From an uncultured bacterium (GTDB lineage: Bacteria; Sysuimicrobiota; Sysuimicrobiia; Sysuimicrobiales; Sysuimicrobiaceae), in contig CALIMJ010000008.1 in assembly GCA_938028835.1 (NCBI GenBank), positions 155,332 through 219,331 of the forward strand: a stretch of 64,000 nucleotides of DNA, written 5' to 3'. Below the pieces are notes generated by a model that had not been told where the DNA came from, ran no database searches, and worked only from the letters and a program-made list of their open reading frames with translations. Shown here piece after piece: positions 7,997-15,675 of the stretch. Numbering within the stretch: position 1 is the stretch's first letter; each line of letters begins with the position of its first letter. The position numbers and the translations under genes are program-made.

Positions 7997-9352
7997 CTAG
8001 CCCCGCTCCAGCAGCACCACGGCCTCCACGTGGTAGGTCTGGGGGAACAGGTCCACCGGCTGCACCGCGAGGATCCGGTACCCGAAGGGGACCAGCTCCT
8101 TGAGGTCCGGGGCCAGGGTGGTGGGGTTGCACGATACATAGAGCACCCGGCGAGGGCCAGCCCGGGCCACCTTCCGCATCACCTTCCCTCCCGCTCCCGA
8201 CCGGGGCGGGTCCAGGACCACCAGGTCCGGGGTCCCCGCCCGCGCCACCAGATCTGGGAGCACGTGCCGCACCTCACCCTGCACGAACTCCACGTTCCGG
8301 ATGGCGGCCCGCGCCGCGTTGTCCCGCGCCGCCTGGACCGCAGACGGGACCACCTCTACGCCCCACACGAACCCCGCCTGCCGAGCGAAGCCGAGGGCGA
8401 ACGTACCCACCCCACAGTAGAGATCCACCACGCGCTCCCCGCCCCGGAGGTCCGCCATCTCCAGGGCCAGCTGTAGCATGCGGTCCGCCTGCTCCGTGTT
8501 GGTCTGGAAGAAGGTCTCCAGCCCGATGCGGAACCGGAGGCCACCGAGCTCCTCCTCGATGGTGGGTTCACCCCAGAGCACCTCCAGCCGGTCCACCTTC
8601 ACCGCGTCGGAGAGCGAGCCGGATTGAGCCCACAGCACGCCCCGAATTTGCGGGTGGCACTGCACCAGCTGGCGCGCCAACTCCGGGCCCTCCGGGAACG
8701 GACCCGGCGCCGTGACCACCGCCACCAACACCTGCCCCGTGCGCACGCCTTCCCGGTACACCAGGTGGCGCAGAAGGCCCTGACGGGTGCGGTGGTCGTA
8801 GCAGGTCAGGCGCCGCTCCCGCACGAAGGCCTTCACCTCCCGGAGCACCGTGCTGGCCAGGGGCGAAGGCAGCAGGCACTCGTCGATCTCCACCACCCGG
8901 TCGAAGTGTCCCGGCACGTGCAGCCCCAGGGTGGCCTCCGGGTGGAAGGCGAACTCCATCTTGTTCCGGTAGCCGAGGGGTCGGGGCGCGGGCAGGATGG
9001 GCCGGATCGGTATTCCCCTCAGTCCCCCCAGGCGCTCCAGGCTGTCCCGCACGATCTGCTCCTTGGCCGCCAGCTGGGCCTCATAGCGCAGGTGCTGCCA
9101 GGTGCAGCCGCCGCAGCGGCCGAAGTACGGGCAAGGGGGGATCACGCGGTCGGCGGAGGGTTCCACCACCTCCACTACTTCCGCTTCCCCGAAGGACCGC
9201 TTCGCCCGCACCAGACGGGCACGCACCCGGTCGCCGGGAGCGGTATAAGGGACGAACACCACGTACCCGTCCGCCCGGGCCACCCCTCGCCCGCCGTACG
9301 ACAGTCGGTCTACCCGGAGCACCAGCTCCTGGCCTTTCTGGAAGCCCGCCAT
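7997..9352 (-). CDS. rlmD: TrmA/RlmD-family 23S rRNA uracil-C5 methyltransferase
   Basis: This 451-residue SAM-dependent enzyme methylates uracil C5 in 23S rRNA. Residues 1-65 form a TRAM RNA-binding domain (GRGVARADGYVVFVPYTAPG). An iron-sulfur cluster motif follows with Cys 74, 80 and 83 (CPYFGRCGGC). The C-terminal Rossmann domain has DLYCGVGTF for SAM, LDPPRSG, and the catalytic-Cys segment YVSCNPTTLA. Family members modify U747, U1939 or tRNA U54; the target here cannot be fixed, and RlmD or RlmCD are the closest guesses. It is transcribed alone, ahead of the HEPN gene and away from the + strand operon at 9.5 kb. Confidence 0.9.
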   Translation of the reverse strand: MAGFQKGQELVLRVDRLSYGGRGVARADGYVVFVPYTAPGDRVRARLVRAKRSFGEAEVVEVVEPSADRVIPPCPYFGRCGGCTWQHLRYEAQLAAKEQIVRDSLERLGGLRGIPIRPILPAPRPLGYRNKMEFAFHPEATLGLHVPGHFDRVVEIDECLLPSPLASTVLREVKAFVRERRLTCYDHRTRQGLLRHLVYREGVRTGQVLVAVVTAPGPFPEGPELARQLVQCHPQIRGVLWAQSGSLSDAVKVDRLEVLWGEPTIEEELGGLRFRIGLETFFQTNTEQADRMLQLALEMADLRGGERVVDLYCGVGTFALGFARQAGFVWGVEVVPSAVQAARDNAARAAIRNVEFVQGEVRHVLPDLVARAGTPDLVVLDPPRSGAGGKVMRKVARAGPRRVLYVSCNPTTLAPDLKELVPFGYRILAVQPVDLFPQTYHVEAVVLLERG

Positions 9353-9394
9353 ACCAAGGGCAGGGTAGGGGACATCTGGAGGCCCGGCAAGTTT

Positions 9395-9409
9395 TTAACC
9401 GACCGTTAA
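9395..9409. promoter_or_regulatory. Small palindrome in a divergent intergenic region
   Basis: TTAAC and GTTAA flank five bases in the only AT-rich patch of the 138-base gap between rlmD and the + strand operon. It could be an operator or promoter element for either gene. The match is short and nothing else supports it. Confidence 0.25.
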
Positions 9410-9490
9410 CGTGTCGATTCCGCTCCGTTCACCACCCGCCCGGCCCGGCGCGGTATTCCTTCCGGGGATTCTTCCGAGGGAGGTGCTGGG

Positions 9491-9892
9491 ATGTCCCGAA
9501 GCGGGGTGTGGTTGGTCGCAGCAGCCAGCGCGGCCTTTCTGGCCTCGGTCGGTGTCGTGCTGGGTCTGCGCCTGGCGGGCACGCAGGCTTCGCCGAGCCC
9601 AGCGGGACTGCAGCCCGCCGCCCAGGTGGAGCGCCTGCGGCAGGAGTCGCAGCAGCTACGGCGACTCGTGGCGGCCTACCGACAGCGGGAGGCCCTGTAC
9701 CGCCAGAGGCTGCAGGAGGCCAATTCGGCCCTGCAGCGCTTGGCAGGCCGCGACAGCCAGGCCCCGCGAGGTACGGACCGTTGGGGGCGTGGGAGGCAGG
9801 AGCGTGAGGAACACAGCGGGCCCTCCCGCGCGAGGATCGGCTCCCCGGAGCACGAGGGACCGGAGAGGTGGGAGGGCGACGGTGACGACTGA
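9491..9892 (+). CDS. Membrane-anchored coiled-coil protein of unknown function
   Basis: A 133-residue protein. An N-terminal transmembrane anchor (WLVAAASAAFLASVGVVLGL) is followed by a Gln/Arg-rich helical segment, residues ~45-85 (QVERLRQESQQLRRLVAAY), typical of a short coiled coil. The last 45 residues are charged and disordered. GGGAGG precedes the ATG. It overlaps the next small membrane-protein gene by 11 bases and leads an operon with apbE, suggesting an envelope role near a flavinylated electron-transfer protein. No family was recognised. Confidence 0.65.
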   Translation: MSRSGVWLVAAASAAFLASVGVVLGLRLAGTQASPSPAGLQPAAQVERLRQESQQLRRLVAAYRQREALYRQRLQEANSALQRLAGRDSQAPRGTDRWGRGRQEREEHSGPSRARIGSPEHEGPERWEGDGDD

Positions 9893-10118
9893 CCGCGGCG
9901 TTCGCGGGTGGAAGGCGTTGTTGGCCACGGGCTCCCTGCTGGCCAGCGTGGTGGGGTGGGGCGTGCTGGCCGCGCGGGACGTTCCCGTGGCGGTGCAGGA
10001 CCTCGGGCCCCCGACGGTGCAGGAGGCGGAGGGGGTGGAGCCGGAAGCCGAGCTGGAGCTTCTACCGCCGGTCCCCTCTGTGCACCGGCCCGTGGCCGCT
10101 ACCCGCTCATCGCGATGA
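9882..10118 (+). CDS. Small single-span membrane protein upstream of apbE
   Basis: This 78-residue protein starts at a GTG inside the previous gene. It has one hydrophobic segment (ALLATGSLLASVVGWGVLAA) followed by an acidic, Pro/Glu-rich tail. Its stop overlaps the apbE start (ATGA), so the three genes are translationally coupled. Small membrane proteins often accompany FMN-binding domains and ApbE, but no FMN-attachment motif (S/T-G-A-S/T) is visible here. The function is unknown. Confidence 0.6.
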   Translation: MTTDRGVRGWKALLATGSLLASVVGWGVLAARDVPVAVQDLGPPTVQEAEGVEPEAELELLPPVPSVHRPVAATRSSR

Positions 10119-10745
10119 GCCTGCGGGTCATCCGCGGCAGGTTCCGGGCCATGGGTTGCGAGTTGCGGGTTTGCGTGGCTGTGTCGGACGCGGCCACGGC
10201 TCGTCACGCGCTGGCCACCGCGAGGTCCCGGGCGTCGCAGCTGGAGGCCTTGCTGAGCCGGTTCCGGGAGGACAGCGAGCTGAGCCGGCTCAACCGATCC
10301 CCGGAAGGCCCGGTGCAGGTGCACCCGGTGCTGTGGCGCTGGGGTGGGCCCTGTGGGCGGCTCGAGTCACCGGGGGGCTGTACGACCCCACGGTGCTGGA
10401 TCGCCTGGAGGCCGCGGGCTACCGGACCAGCTTCGAGAAAATTCCGGCGACAGAAAGGCTTCCGGACCCGGACCCGGCCATCTTCGGACGCTGGCGGCTC
10501 CTCCGGGTACACCCTCTCCGACCCGTGGTGGTCCTCCCGCGCGGTCTGCGGGTGGATCTAGGCGGTGTGGGCAAGGCGTACGCGGCGGAGCGGCTGGCCG
10601 CGGAGCTGCGTCGGTTCGGTCCGTGCCTGGTGGAAGCCGGCGGGGATGTGGCGGTGCGGGGAGTCCCGCCCGGGTGGCCGGGATGGCCGGTGGCCGTGGG
10701 GACGGCACGCGGTACCGTAGGGGTGCTGTGGTTACAGGCGTCGGT
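10115..10745 (+). pseudogene. apbE: FAD:protein FMN transferase (ApbE), frameshifted and 3'-truncated
   Basis: ApbE moves FMN from FAD onto a Thr or Ser of extracytoplasmic electron-transfer proteins. The first ~74 codons read MSLRVIRGRFRAMGCELRV to VHPVLWR, with family-like features such as MG, LEALLSRFREDSELSRLN. The frame then changes by one base near 10333. It continues in another frame with ALGWALWAARVTGGLYDPTV, the VDLGGVGKAYAAER core and VEAGGDVAV. The C-terminal third (ATSG and HIIDPRTG-type motifs) is missing, because the frame runs without a stop into a sensor-kinase domain near 10740-10750. The product is presumably inactive. Start ATG 10115 overlaps the preceding stop. Confidence 0.8.
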
Positions 10746-11238
10746 CCACGAGGGGGATGCGTCGCAGCGGCGCCCCGTGGACCTGGCACCGCTGCTGTAC
10801 GGGCTGGTGGAGGAGATGACTCCCCTGGCCGCGGAGGCGGGGCTGCGGCTGGAAGTGGACGTCCCCCCGCACCTGCCGGAGGTGCTGGCGGACCCGGAAC
10901 AGATGGTGCTGGTGGTCCGGAACCTTCTGGACAACGCCATCAAGCACACCCTCGAGGGGGGGCGCGTGACCGTGCGCGCGTCGGCGCGGGACGCGTCCGT
11001 GGAGCTGGTGGTGGCGGACACCGGAGTGGGGATCCCTCCAGAGCACCTGCCGAGGGTATTCGACCGGTTCTACAGGGTCCCCACAGGGGGGCGCAGACGC
11101 GAGGGAAGCGGGCTCGGGCTGGCCCTGGTCCGGGAAGTGGTGGAGGCCCACGGGGGAGAGGTAGCCGTACGCAGCGCTCCGGGGGCTGGGACGGAGTTCC
11201 GGCTCCGTCTGCCGCGGGAACCCGGCTCAGCTCGGTGA
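10746..11238 (+). pseudogene. 3' half of a PhoR-like sensor histidine kinase, fused in frame to apbE
   Basis: The reading frame that carries the middle of apbE continues as RRPVDLAPLLYGLVEEM, the linker after an HisKA dimerisation helix, and then a full HATPase_c domain: N box NLLDNAIKHT, G1 DTGVGIPPEHLPRVFDRFYR, and G2 GSGLGLALVREVVEAHGG. The phospho-accepting His, HAMP and sensor regions are absent. No start codon or ribosome site marks this part, so it exists only as the tail of a chimeric frame open from ~10156. The join with apbE is abrupt, and the kinase's own response regulator is not nearby. Confidence 0.8.
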
Positions 11239-11269
11239 GGAAGCCGGCCAGCGGGGATCCCGGTCTTCC
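11239..11269. terminator. Hairpin between convergent transcription units
   Basis: GGAAGCCGG (11239-11247) pairs with CCGGTCTTCC (11260-11269) with one bulged base. It sits between the end of the kinase fragment and the end of the oxidase operon. No U-run follows on either strand, so it would be a weak or factor-dependent terminator. Confidence 0.35.
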
Positions 11270-11274
11270 GGCCC

Positions 11275-11550
11275 CTACAGGCGGAGGGCGTCCGGCCAGA
11301 AAAACAGGAACATGGCGGCCAGGAACGCTACCGGGGCAGCCAGCACGTAGGCCAGGGCCCGGCGCTCGAACCGAAGGTGCATGAAGTTGGAGACGATCAG
11401 GGAAGCTTTGACCAGAGCGAGGAATACGACCGCCAGGATGATATACCCACGGGCAACCGGAAGGTAAATCACCCCCACCTCGAGCGCCGTGACGATCAGG
11501 AGCCAAACCCACGTCCTCCAGTAGAGCCCGTACCCGACGGCTCTCTCCAC
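11275..11550 (-). CDS. ctaF: Cytochrome c oxidase subunit IV (CtaF-type)
   Basis: This 91-residue protein with three membrane helices matches the small prokaryotic subunit IV of aa3/caa3 oxidases: an N-terminal helix, then a block with KASLIVSNFMHLRFE, in which the FMHL motif is typical, and a final helix. It is thought to stabilise the CuB/heme a3 site of subunit I. It is the last gene of the minus-strand respiratory operon, 12 bases after subunit III. Confidence 0.88.
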   Translation of the reverse strand: MERAVGYGLYWRTWVWLLIVTALEVGVIYLPVARGYIILAVVFLALVKASLIVSNFMHLRFERRALAYVLAAPVAFLAAMFLFFWPDALRL

Positions 11551-11562
11551 TTTCTCACCCCT

Positions 11563-12225
11563 CTAGATGACGTACATCAGCGCGAACACGAACACCCACA
11601 CCAGGTCCACGAAGTGCCAGTACAGACCCGCATTCTCCACGCGCGCCGCCGCCGTCTCCAGGAGGTGTCTGCGCTGCTCTTCCGGTTGCTGCGGATCCAC
11701 TCGGGCGAAGTCCCGAACCGTCCTCCGCAGGACGACCAGGAGGTAGACGACGCCGCTGGTGACGTGGGCGCCGTGAAAGCCGGTGATGAGGAAGAAGAAG
11801 GCGCTGAACGCCACGACCCCCCAGGGGTTTGCCCAGGGCCTCGCTCCTTCTTCGATGAAGTGGGTCCACTCGTACGCCTGCATCCCGAGGAACGTGAGGC
11901 CCCCCAGGATGGTGAGGACCAGGTATCGGGTGGTCCTCCTGGCATCGGCTTCCTTCGCCGCGTGGACGGCAGCCGCCATGGTGGCGCTGCTGGTGATGAG
12001 CAGGAAGGTCATGGCACCGACGAAGTTCAGGTTGAGGATCGCGTGATGGGGAGGCCAGGCGGGTGCGGCCAGGCGCGCGAAGACGTAGCTCGCCAGAAAG
12101 GCGCCGAAGGTGAAGGCGTCCGAAGCGAGGAACGTCCACATCATGAACTTGCCCCAATTTACGTCGAACGGCGAAACTCCCCCGCCCCACTCCGGTCGGA
12201 CGATGGCCGTCTCCGTCGCCTGCAT
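11563..12225 (-). CDS. ctaE: Cytochrome c oxidase subunit III
   Basis: A 220-residue integral membrane protein with about five to six helices. Family landmarks are WGKFMMWTFLASDAFTFGAFL, LLITSSATMAAAV, EWTHF, and the signature TGFHGAHVTSG, ending with YWHFVDLVWVFVFALMYV. Subunit III helps sustain proton uptake and stability of aa3 oxidase. Its ATG is 12 bases after the subunit I stop, consistent with one operon in the order II-I-III-IV. Confidence 0.95.
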   Translation of the reverse strand: MQATETAIVRPEWGGGVSPFDVNWGKFMMWTFLASDAFTFGAFLASYVFARLAAPAWPPHHAILNLNFVGAMTFLLITSSATMAAAVHAAKEADARRTTRYLVLTILGGLTFLGMQAYEWTHFIEEGARPWANPWGVVAFSAFFFLITGFHGAHVTSGVVYLLVVLRRTVRDFARVDPQQPEEQRRHLLETAAARVENAGLYWHFVDLVWVFVFALMYVI

Positions 12226-12237
12226 GGCTAGCCCTCC

Positions 12238-13965
12238 TCACGTGCCGCGTGCGGGGATCGGTTCGGGAAGCCACTGGGGCAGGTAGTCCCGCTCCTCGCC
12301 GGGCACGCTGAACTCGTACGGCCCGCGGTAGACGGCGGGCACCGGTCCCTCCCAGTTGCCGTGGCCCGGCCGGTTGCGCGTGGACCACTCCAGGGTGCAG
12401 GCGCGCCACGGGTTCGGATCCTCCACGGTGGCGGGCTGGCGGAGCGCCCGCAGGAGGTTCCAGGCGAAGACCAACCCGCCCAGGAAGATGAGGAACGCGG
12501 AGATCGTGATGAAGACGTTGACGGGCGCCAGGGGCTGCAGGTACGGGAAGGCCTGGATGGAGTAGATCCTCCGGTGCATGCCCGCGATCCCGAGGATGTG
12601 CATGGGGAAGAAGGCCCCGTAGGCGCCCACGAAACTCAGCCAGAAGTGGATCCGACCCAGCCGATCGTCCAGCATGCGCCCGAACATCTTGGGGAACCAG
12701 TAGTAGATGGCCGCGAAGATCCCGAACAGGGAGGCCACGGCCATCACCAGGTGGAAGTGTGCCACGACGAAGTACGTGTCGTGGAGGGGGATGTCTACCG
12801 AGTTGGCCCCGAGGAAGGGGCCGGAGAGTCCCCCGGCCACAAACATGGAGATGAAGCCCACCGCGAACAGCATGGCGGGGGTGGCGTGGATCCGGGCCCC
12901 CCAGAGGGTGACGACCCAGTTGAAGGTCTTGACCGCGGACGGGATGCCGATGGCCAGGGTGGTGAGGGCGAAGCCGGTGCCGAGCAGCGGGCTCATGCCG
13001 CTCACGAACATGTGGTGGCCGTACACCAGGAAGCTCAGAGCGGAGATGGCGATCATGGCGCCCACCATGCCGCGGTAGGCGAAGATCCCCTTCCGGGCGA
13101 AGGTGGCGATTACGTCCGACACCATCCCCATGGAGGGGAGGATGACGATGTACACCTCGGGGTGGCCGAAGAACCAGAAGAGGTGCTGCCAGAGAAGCGG
13201 ATCCCCACCGGCCTGCGGTACGGGTCGGTTGCCCAGGAAGAGGCCCGCGGGTATGAAGAATCCGGTGCCGAAGTGCCGGTCAAACAGCAGGAGGATGCCG
13301 GCAGCCATCAAAACGGGAAACACCAACAGGGCCAGCGTGGCCGTGAGCAGCATCCCCCAGATGGTGAGGGGCAGCCGGCCCATGCTGAGCCCGCGGGTGC
13401 GCATCTGGAGGGTCGTGGTGATGTAGTTCAGAGAGCCGAACAGGGAGGAGATGCAGAACAGGATGACCGCCACGAGCCAGAGGTCCACGCCCCACAGGGA
13501 ACCGGGGGCGGCGTCCCGCAGCGCGGACAGAGGTGGGTACTGCACCCACCCGCCGTTCGGGGGGCCGCCGGGGACGAAGAAGGCTGCCAGCAGGGGGACG
13601 ATGGACAGGGCGTACGTCCAGTAGGAGAGCATGTTGACGAAGGGGAACGCCATGTCCCGCGCACCGCACATCAACGGGATCAGGTAGTTGCCGAACACAC
13701 CGAGCTGCAGCGGGGTCAGCACCCAGAACAGCATGATGGTGCCGTGCATACTGACAAATCCGAGGTACTGCTCCGGCCGGAGGACATGCAGGTCGGGCCA
13801 GGCCAGCTGGGTCCGCATGGCCATGGCGAGAAAGCCGCCCACCAAGGCCATGAAGAGCCCCGTGAACAGGTACTGGATCGCGATGACTTTGTGATCGAGG
13901 CTGAAGACGTACTTCCGCCAGAAGCTCTCCCGCTCGGGGGCCTCCAGGTGCAGCGGGTGAGCCAT
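12238..13965 (-). CDS. ctaD: Cytochrome c oxidase subunit I (A-type heme-copper oxidase)
   Basis: This 575-residue catalytic subunit reduces O2 and pumps protons. The ligands are all present: His 74 and His 405 for the low-spin heme, His 268, 317 and 318 for CuB, and His 403 for the high-spin heme. The cross-linked Tyr 272 lies in GHPEVY and the A1-type channel Glu 270 is intact. The open frame extends far upstream, but the true start is ATG 13965: a strong AAGGAGGTGAGGGAG precedes it, it lies five bases after the subunit II stop, and the protein then begins in the usual way. Confidence 0.97.
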   Translation of the reverse strand: MAHPLHLEAPERESFWRKYVFSLDHKVIAIQYLFTGLFMALVGGFLAMAMRTQLAWPDLHVLRPEQYLGFVSMHGTIMLFWVLTPLQLGVFGNYLIPLMCGARDMAFPFVNMLSYWTYALSIVPLLAAFFVPGGPPNGGWVQYPPLSALRDAAPGSLWGVDLWLVAVILFCISSLFGSLNYITTTLQMRTRGLSMGRLPLTIWGMLLTATLALLVFPVLMAAGILLLFDRHFGTGFFIPAGLFLGNRPVPQAGGDPLLWQHLFWFFGHPEVYIVILPSMGMVSDVIATFARKGIFAYRGMVGAMIAISALSFLVYGHHMFVSGMSPLLGTGFALTTLAIGIPSAVKTFNWVVTLWGARIHATPAMLFAVGFISMFVAGGLSGPFLGANSVDIPLHDTYFVVAHFHLVMAVASLFGIFAAIYYWFPKMFGRMLDDRLGRIHFWLSFVGAYGAFFPMHILGIAGMHRRIYSIQAFPYLQPLAPVNVFITISAFLIFLGGLVFAWNLLRALRQPATVEDPNPWRACTLEWSTRNRPGHGNWEGPVPAVYRGPYEFSVPGEERDYLPQWLPEPIPARGT

Positions 13966-13970
13966 CTCCC

Positions 13971-14786
13971 TCACCTCCTTGGATTCGCACGGGCCTGCCC
14001 GGCCGCCCAGGCGTCGAACTCCTCCTGAGTGACCACCCGAAGCCGTCCCCTCATGATGTAGTGACCGACCCCGCACAGTTCGGCGCAGGCGAAGTCGTAG
14101 GTTCCCACACGCGTCGGGGTGACCACCAGCTCGTCCGTGCGGCCCGGGACGACGTCCAGCTTGAGCCGGAAGTATGGGACGAAGAAGCTGTGGATCACGT
14201 CCTTGCTCCGCAGCAGGATGCGGGCCGGGCGGTTGACCACGAGGACGACCTGGGGGCTCGTGAAGTCGTCCTGGGAAGCGGGGTCGTCGGGGTCCACGTT
14301 GAAGGGGCGCGGGATGCGGGGATCTACCCGCCCCAGGCGGCCATCGGGTCCCGGGTAGCGGGCCGACCAGGCGAACTGCTCGGCGCGCACCTCTACCACG
14401 AGGGCGTCCGGCGGGGCCGGTCGCCACAGGCGCTGCCACAGAAGGATCCCGCCTACGCTGAGCCCGATGAACACCACTGCGGGGACGGCCGTGTACAGGG
14501 CCTCCAGCCCCCGGTGGTCGGGGAGGTAGGCGGCACGCCCCGGGATCCCGCTGCGGAACCGGATCAGGGTGTAGCCGAGGATGGCGTGGACGACCACGAA
14601 GCCCACCGTGACCGACCAGAGGGTGATCCAGTGCCGGCGGTCGATCCACCCACCCTCCAGGGAAGCCAGGGGAGGAAACCAGTAGCGGTAGCGGCCCGCC
14701 ACGTACCAGCCTACCGCGTACAGGATCACGAGGAACATCCCCAGACCCAGGGCGATGCTGGCGTGGTCGTGTCTTCCCCTCTCCAT
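13971..14786 (-). CDS. ctaC: Cytochrome c oxidase subunit II with CuA site
   Basis: This 271-residue protein has three predicted membrane helices (one more than usual, near residues 12-30, 54-75 and 95-118) and a periplasmic cupredoxin domain. The CuA ligands are complete: His 199 (VIHSFFVP), Cys 234, Glu 236, Cys 238, His 242 and Met 245 in CAELCGVGHYIM. There is no fused cytochrome c domain, so this is aa3-type and not caa3, and electrons must come from a separate cytochrome or copper protein. It lies directly between ctaG and ctaD. Confidence 0.95.
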   Translation of the reverse strand: MERGRHDHASIALGLGMFLVILYAVGWYVAGRYRYWFPPLASLEGGWIDRRHWITLWSVTVGFVVVHAILGYTLIRFRSGIPGRAAYLPDHRGLEALYTAVPAVVFIGLSVGGILLWQRLWRPAPPDALVVEVRAEQFAWSARYPGPDGRLGRVDPRIPRPFNVDPDDPASQDDFTSPQVVLVVNRPARILLRSKDVIHSFFVPYFRLKLDVVPGRTDELVVTPTRVGTYDFACAELCGVGHYIMRGRLRVVTQEEFDAWAAGQARANPRR

Positions 14787-14790
14787 GTCG

Positions 14791-15672
14791 CTATCCTCCG
14801 CCTCCGACCGTCAGCCGGGTTTCGTAGCCGAGGGATCGGGCTGAGGGGGCCGGCTCTGGGGGCCGGAGGGGACGCCCTACCCACACCGCGGACAGCGCCG
14901 CCCCCCCCAGGACCGGCAGAGGGATCAGCCACATCACGAGCCCCGCCAGCCGCTGGTCCTCCAGGGCGCGAGGACCCAGCACGCCCGCGTAGTACGCGTA
15001 AACGGGCTGGTCTGTGAGAGTGAAGTACGCCCCGAGGAGGGAACGCAGGGTGAGCGCGACGAGGACGTAGGCCACGAGCCCGTATAGGATTTCCTCCTCG
15101 CGGGACCAGCGGTAGCGGTAGGGGGCCGCTCGGATGATGGGCCACCACAACAGCAGCCCCGACGCGAAGAAGCTGACGTGCTGGACGTCATGGAGCAGGC
15201 GGCTTGTTTGGACGCCGTTGTAGAGGGCAGGAAGGTGCCAGGTCCACAGGATCATCAGGGAGGTCGCAAGCGCCATCCACGGACGGAGCAGGGAGTCCAC
15301 GAGCACGCGCACCGGGCGACCCGGCGCCAGCGCGCCCCCAAGCCGTTTTCTCCATGGGTCCGGTAAGCCCCACAGGCTGATGGGCATGGGGCGGGCACTG
15401 AGGAGGAGCGGGGCGGCCAGCATCAGCAGCTCGTGCTGCAGCATGTGGGCGGCGAAAGAGGATCGCTGCCAGGCGTCCAAGGGTGAGCAGAGGGCCACCA
15501 CGAGGAAGGTGAAACCGAGCACGGAGCGCCCGAGCGGACCCCGCCCCGCGACCCGGCTGTGCCCCCGCGTGCGGAGGATCCACCACCCGGTCACGTACAC
15601 GGCCTCCAGGAGGACCAGCACCGGCAGGAGCTCGGACCTCCAGGCCCACTGGCCGAAGGGAACGTCGCGCAT
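14791..15672 (-). CDS. ctaG: CtaG-type oxidase assembly factor (caa3_CtaG family)
   Basis: A 293-residue membrane protein with about seven helices. Motifs typical of the Bacillus-type caa3_CtaG family are present: HMLQHELLMLAAPLLL, WTWHLPALYNG, and HDVQHVSFFASGLLLWWP, whose conserved His residues are thought to handle copper for the oxidase. This family is unrelated to the Cox11-type CtaG of proteobacteria. The gene lies between the CtaA-CtaB fusion and subunit II, four bases from each, so it is co-expressed with its client enzyme. Confidence 0.92.
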   Translation of the reverse strand: MRDVPFGQWAWRSELLPVLVLLEAVYVTGWWILRTRGHSRVAGRGPLGRSVLGFTFLVVALCSPLDAWQRSSFAAHMLQHELLMLAAPLLLSARPMPISLWGLPDPWRKRLGGALAPGRPVRVLVDSLLRPWMALATSLMILWTWHLPALYNGVQTSRLLHDVQHVSFFASGLLLWWPIIRAAPYRYRWSREEEILYGLVAYVLVALTLRSLLGAYFTLTDQPVYAYYAGVLGPRALEDQRLAGLVMWLIPLPVLGGAALSAVWVGRPLRPPEPAPSARSLGYETRLTVGGGG

Positions 15673-15675
15673 CCG

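Noticed and set aside
700..11238. Insertion sequence or integron as cause of the chimeric joins
   Set aside because: No transposase, integrase, terminal inverted repeat or target duplication was found at either join.
12361..14028. 555-codon antisense open frame over ctaD
   Set aside because: Highly charged low-complexity translation, typical of the reverse of membrane-protein codons.
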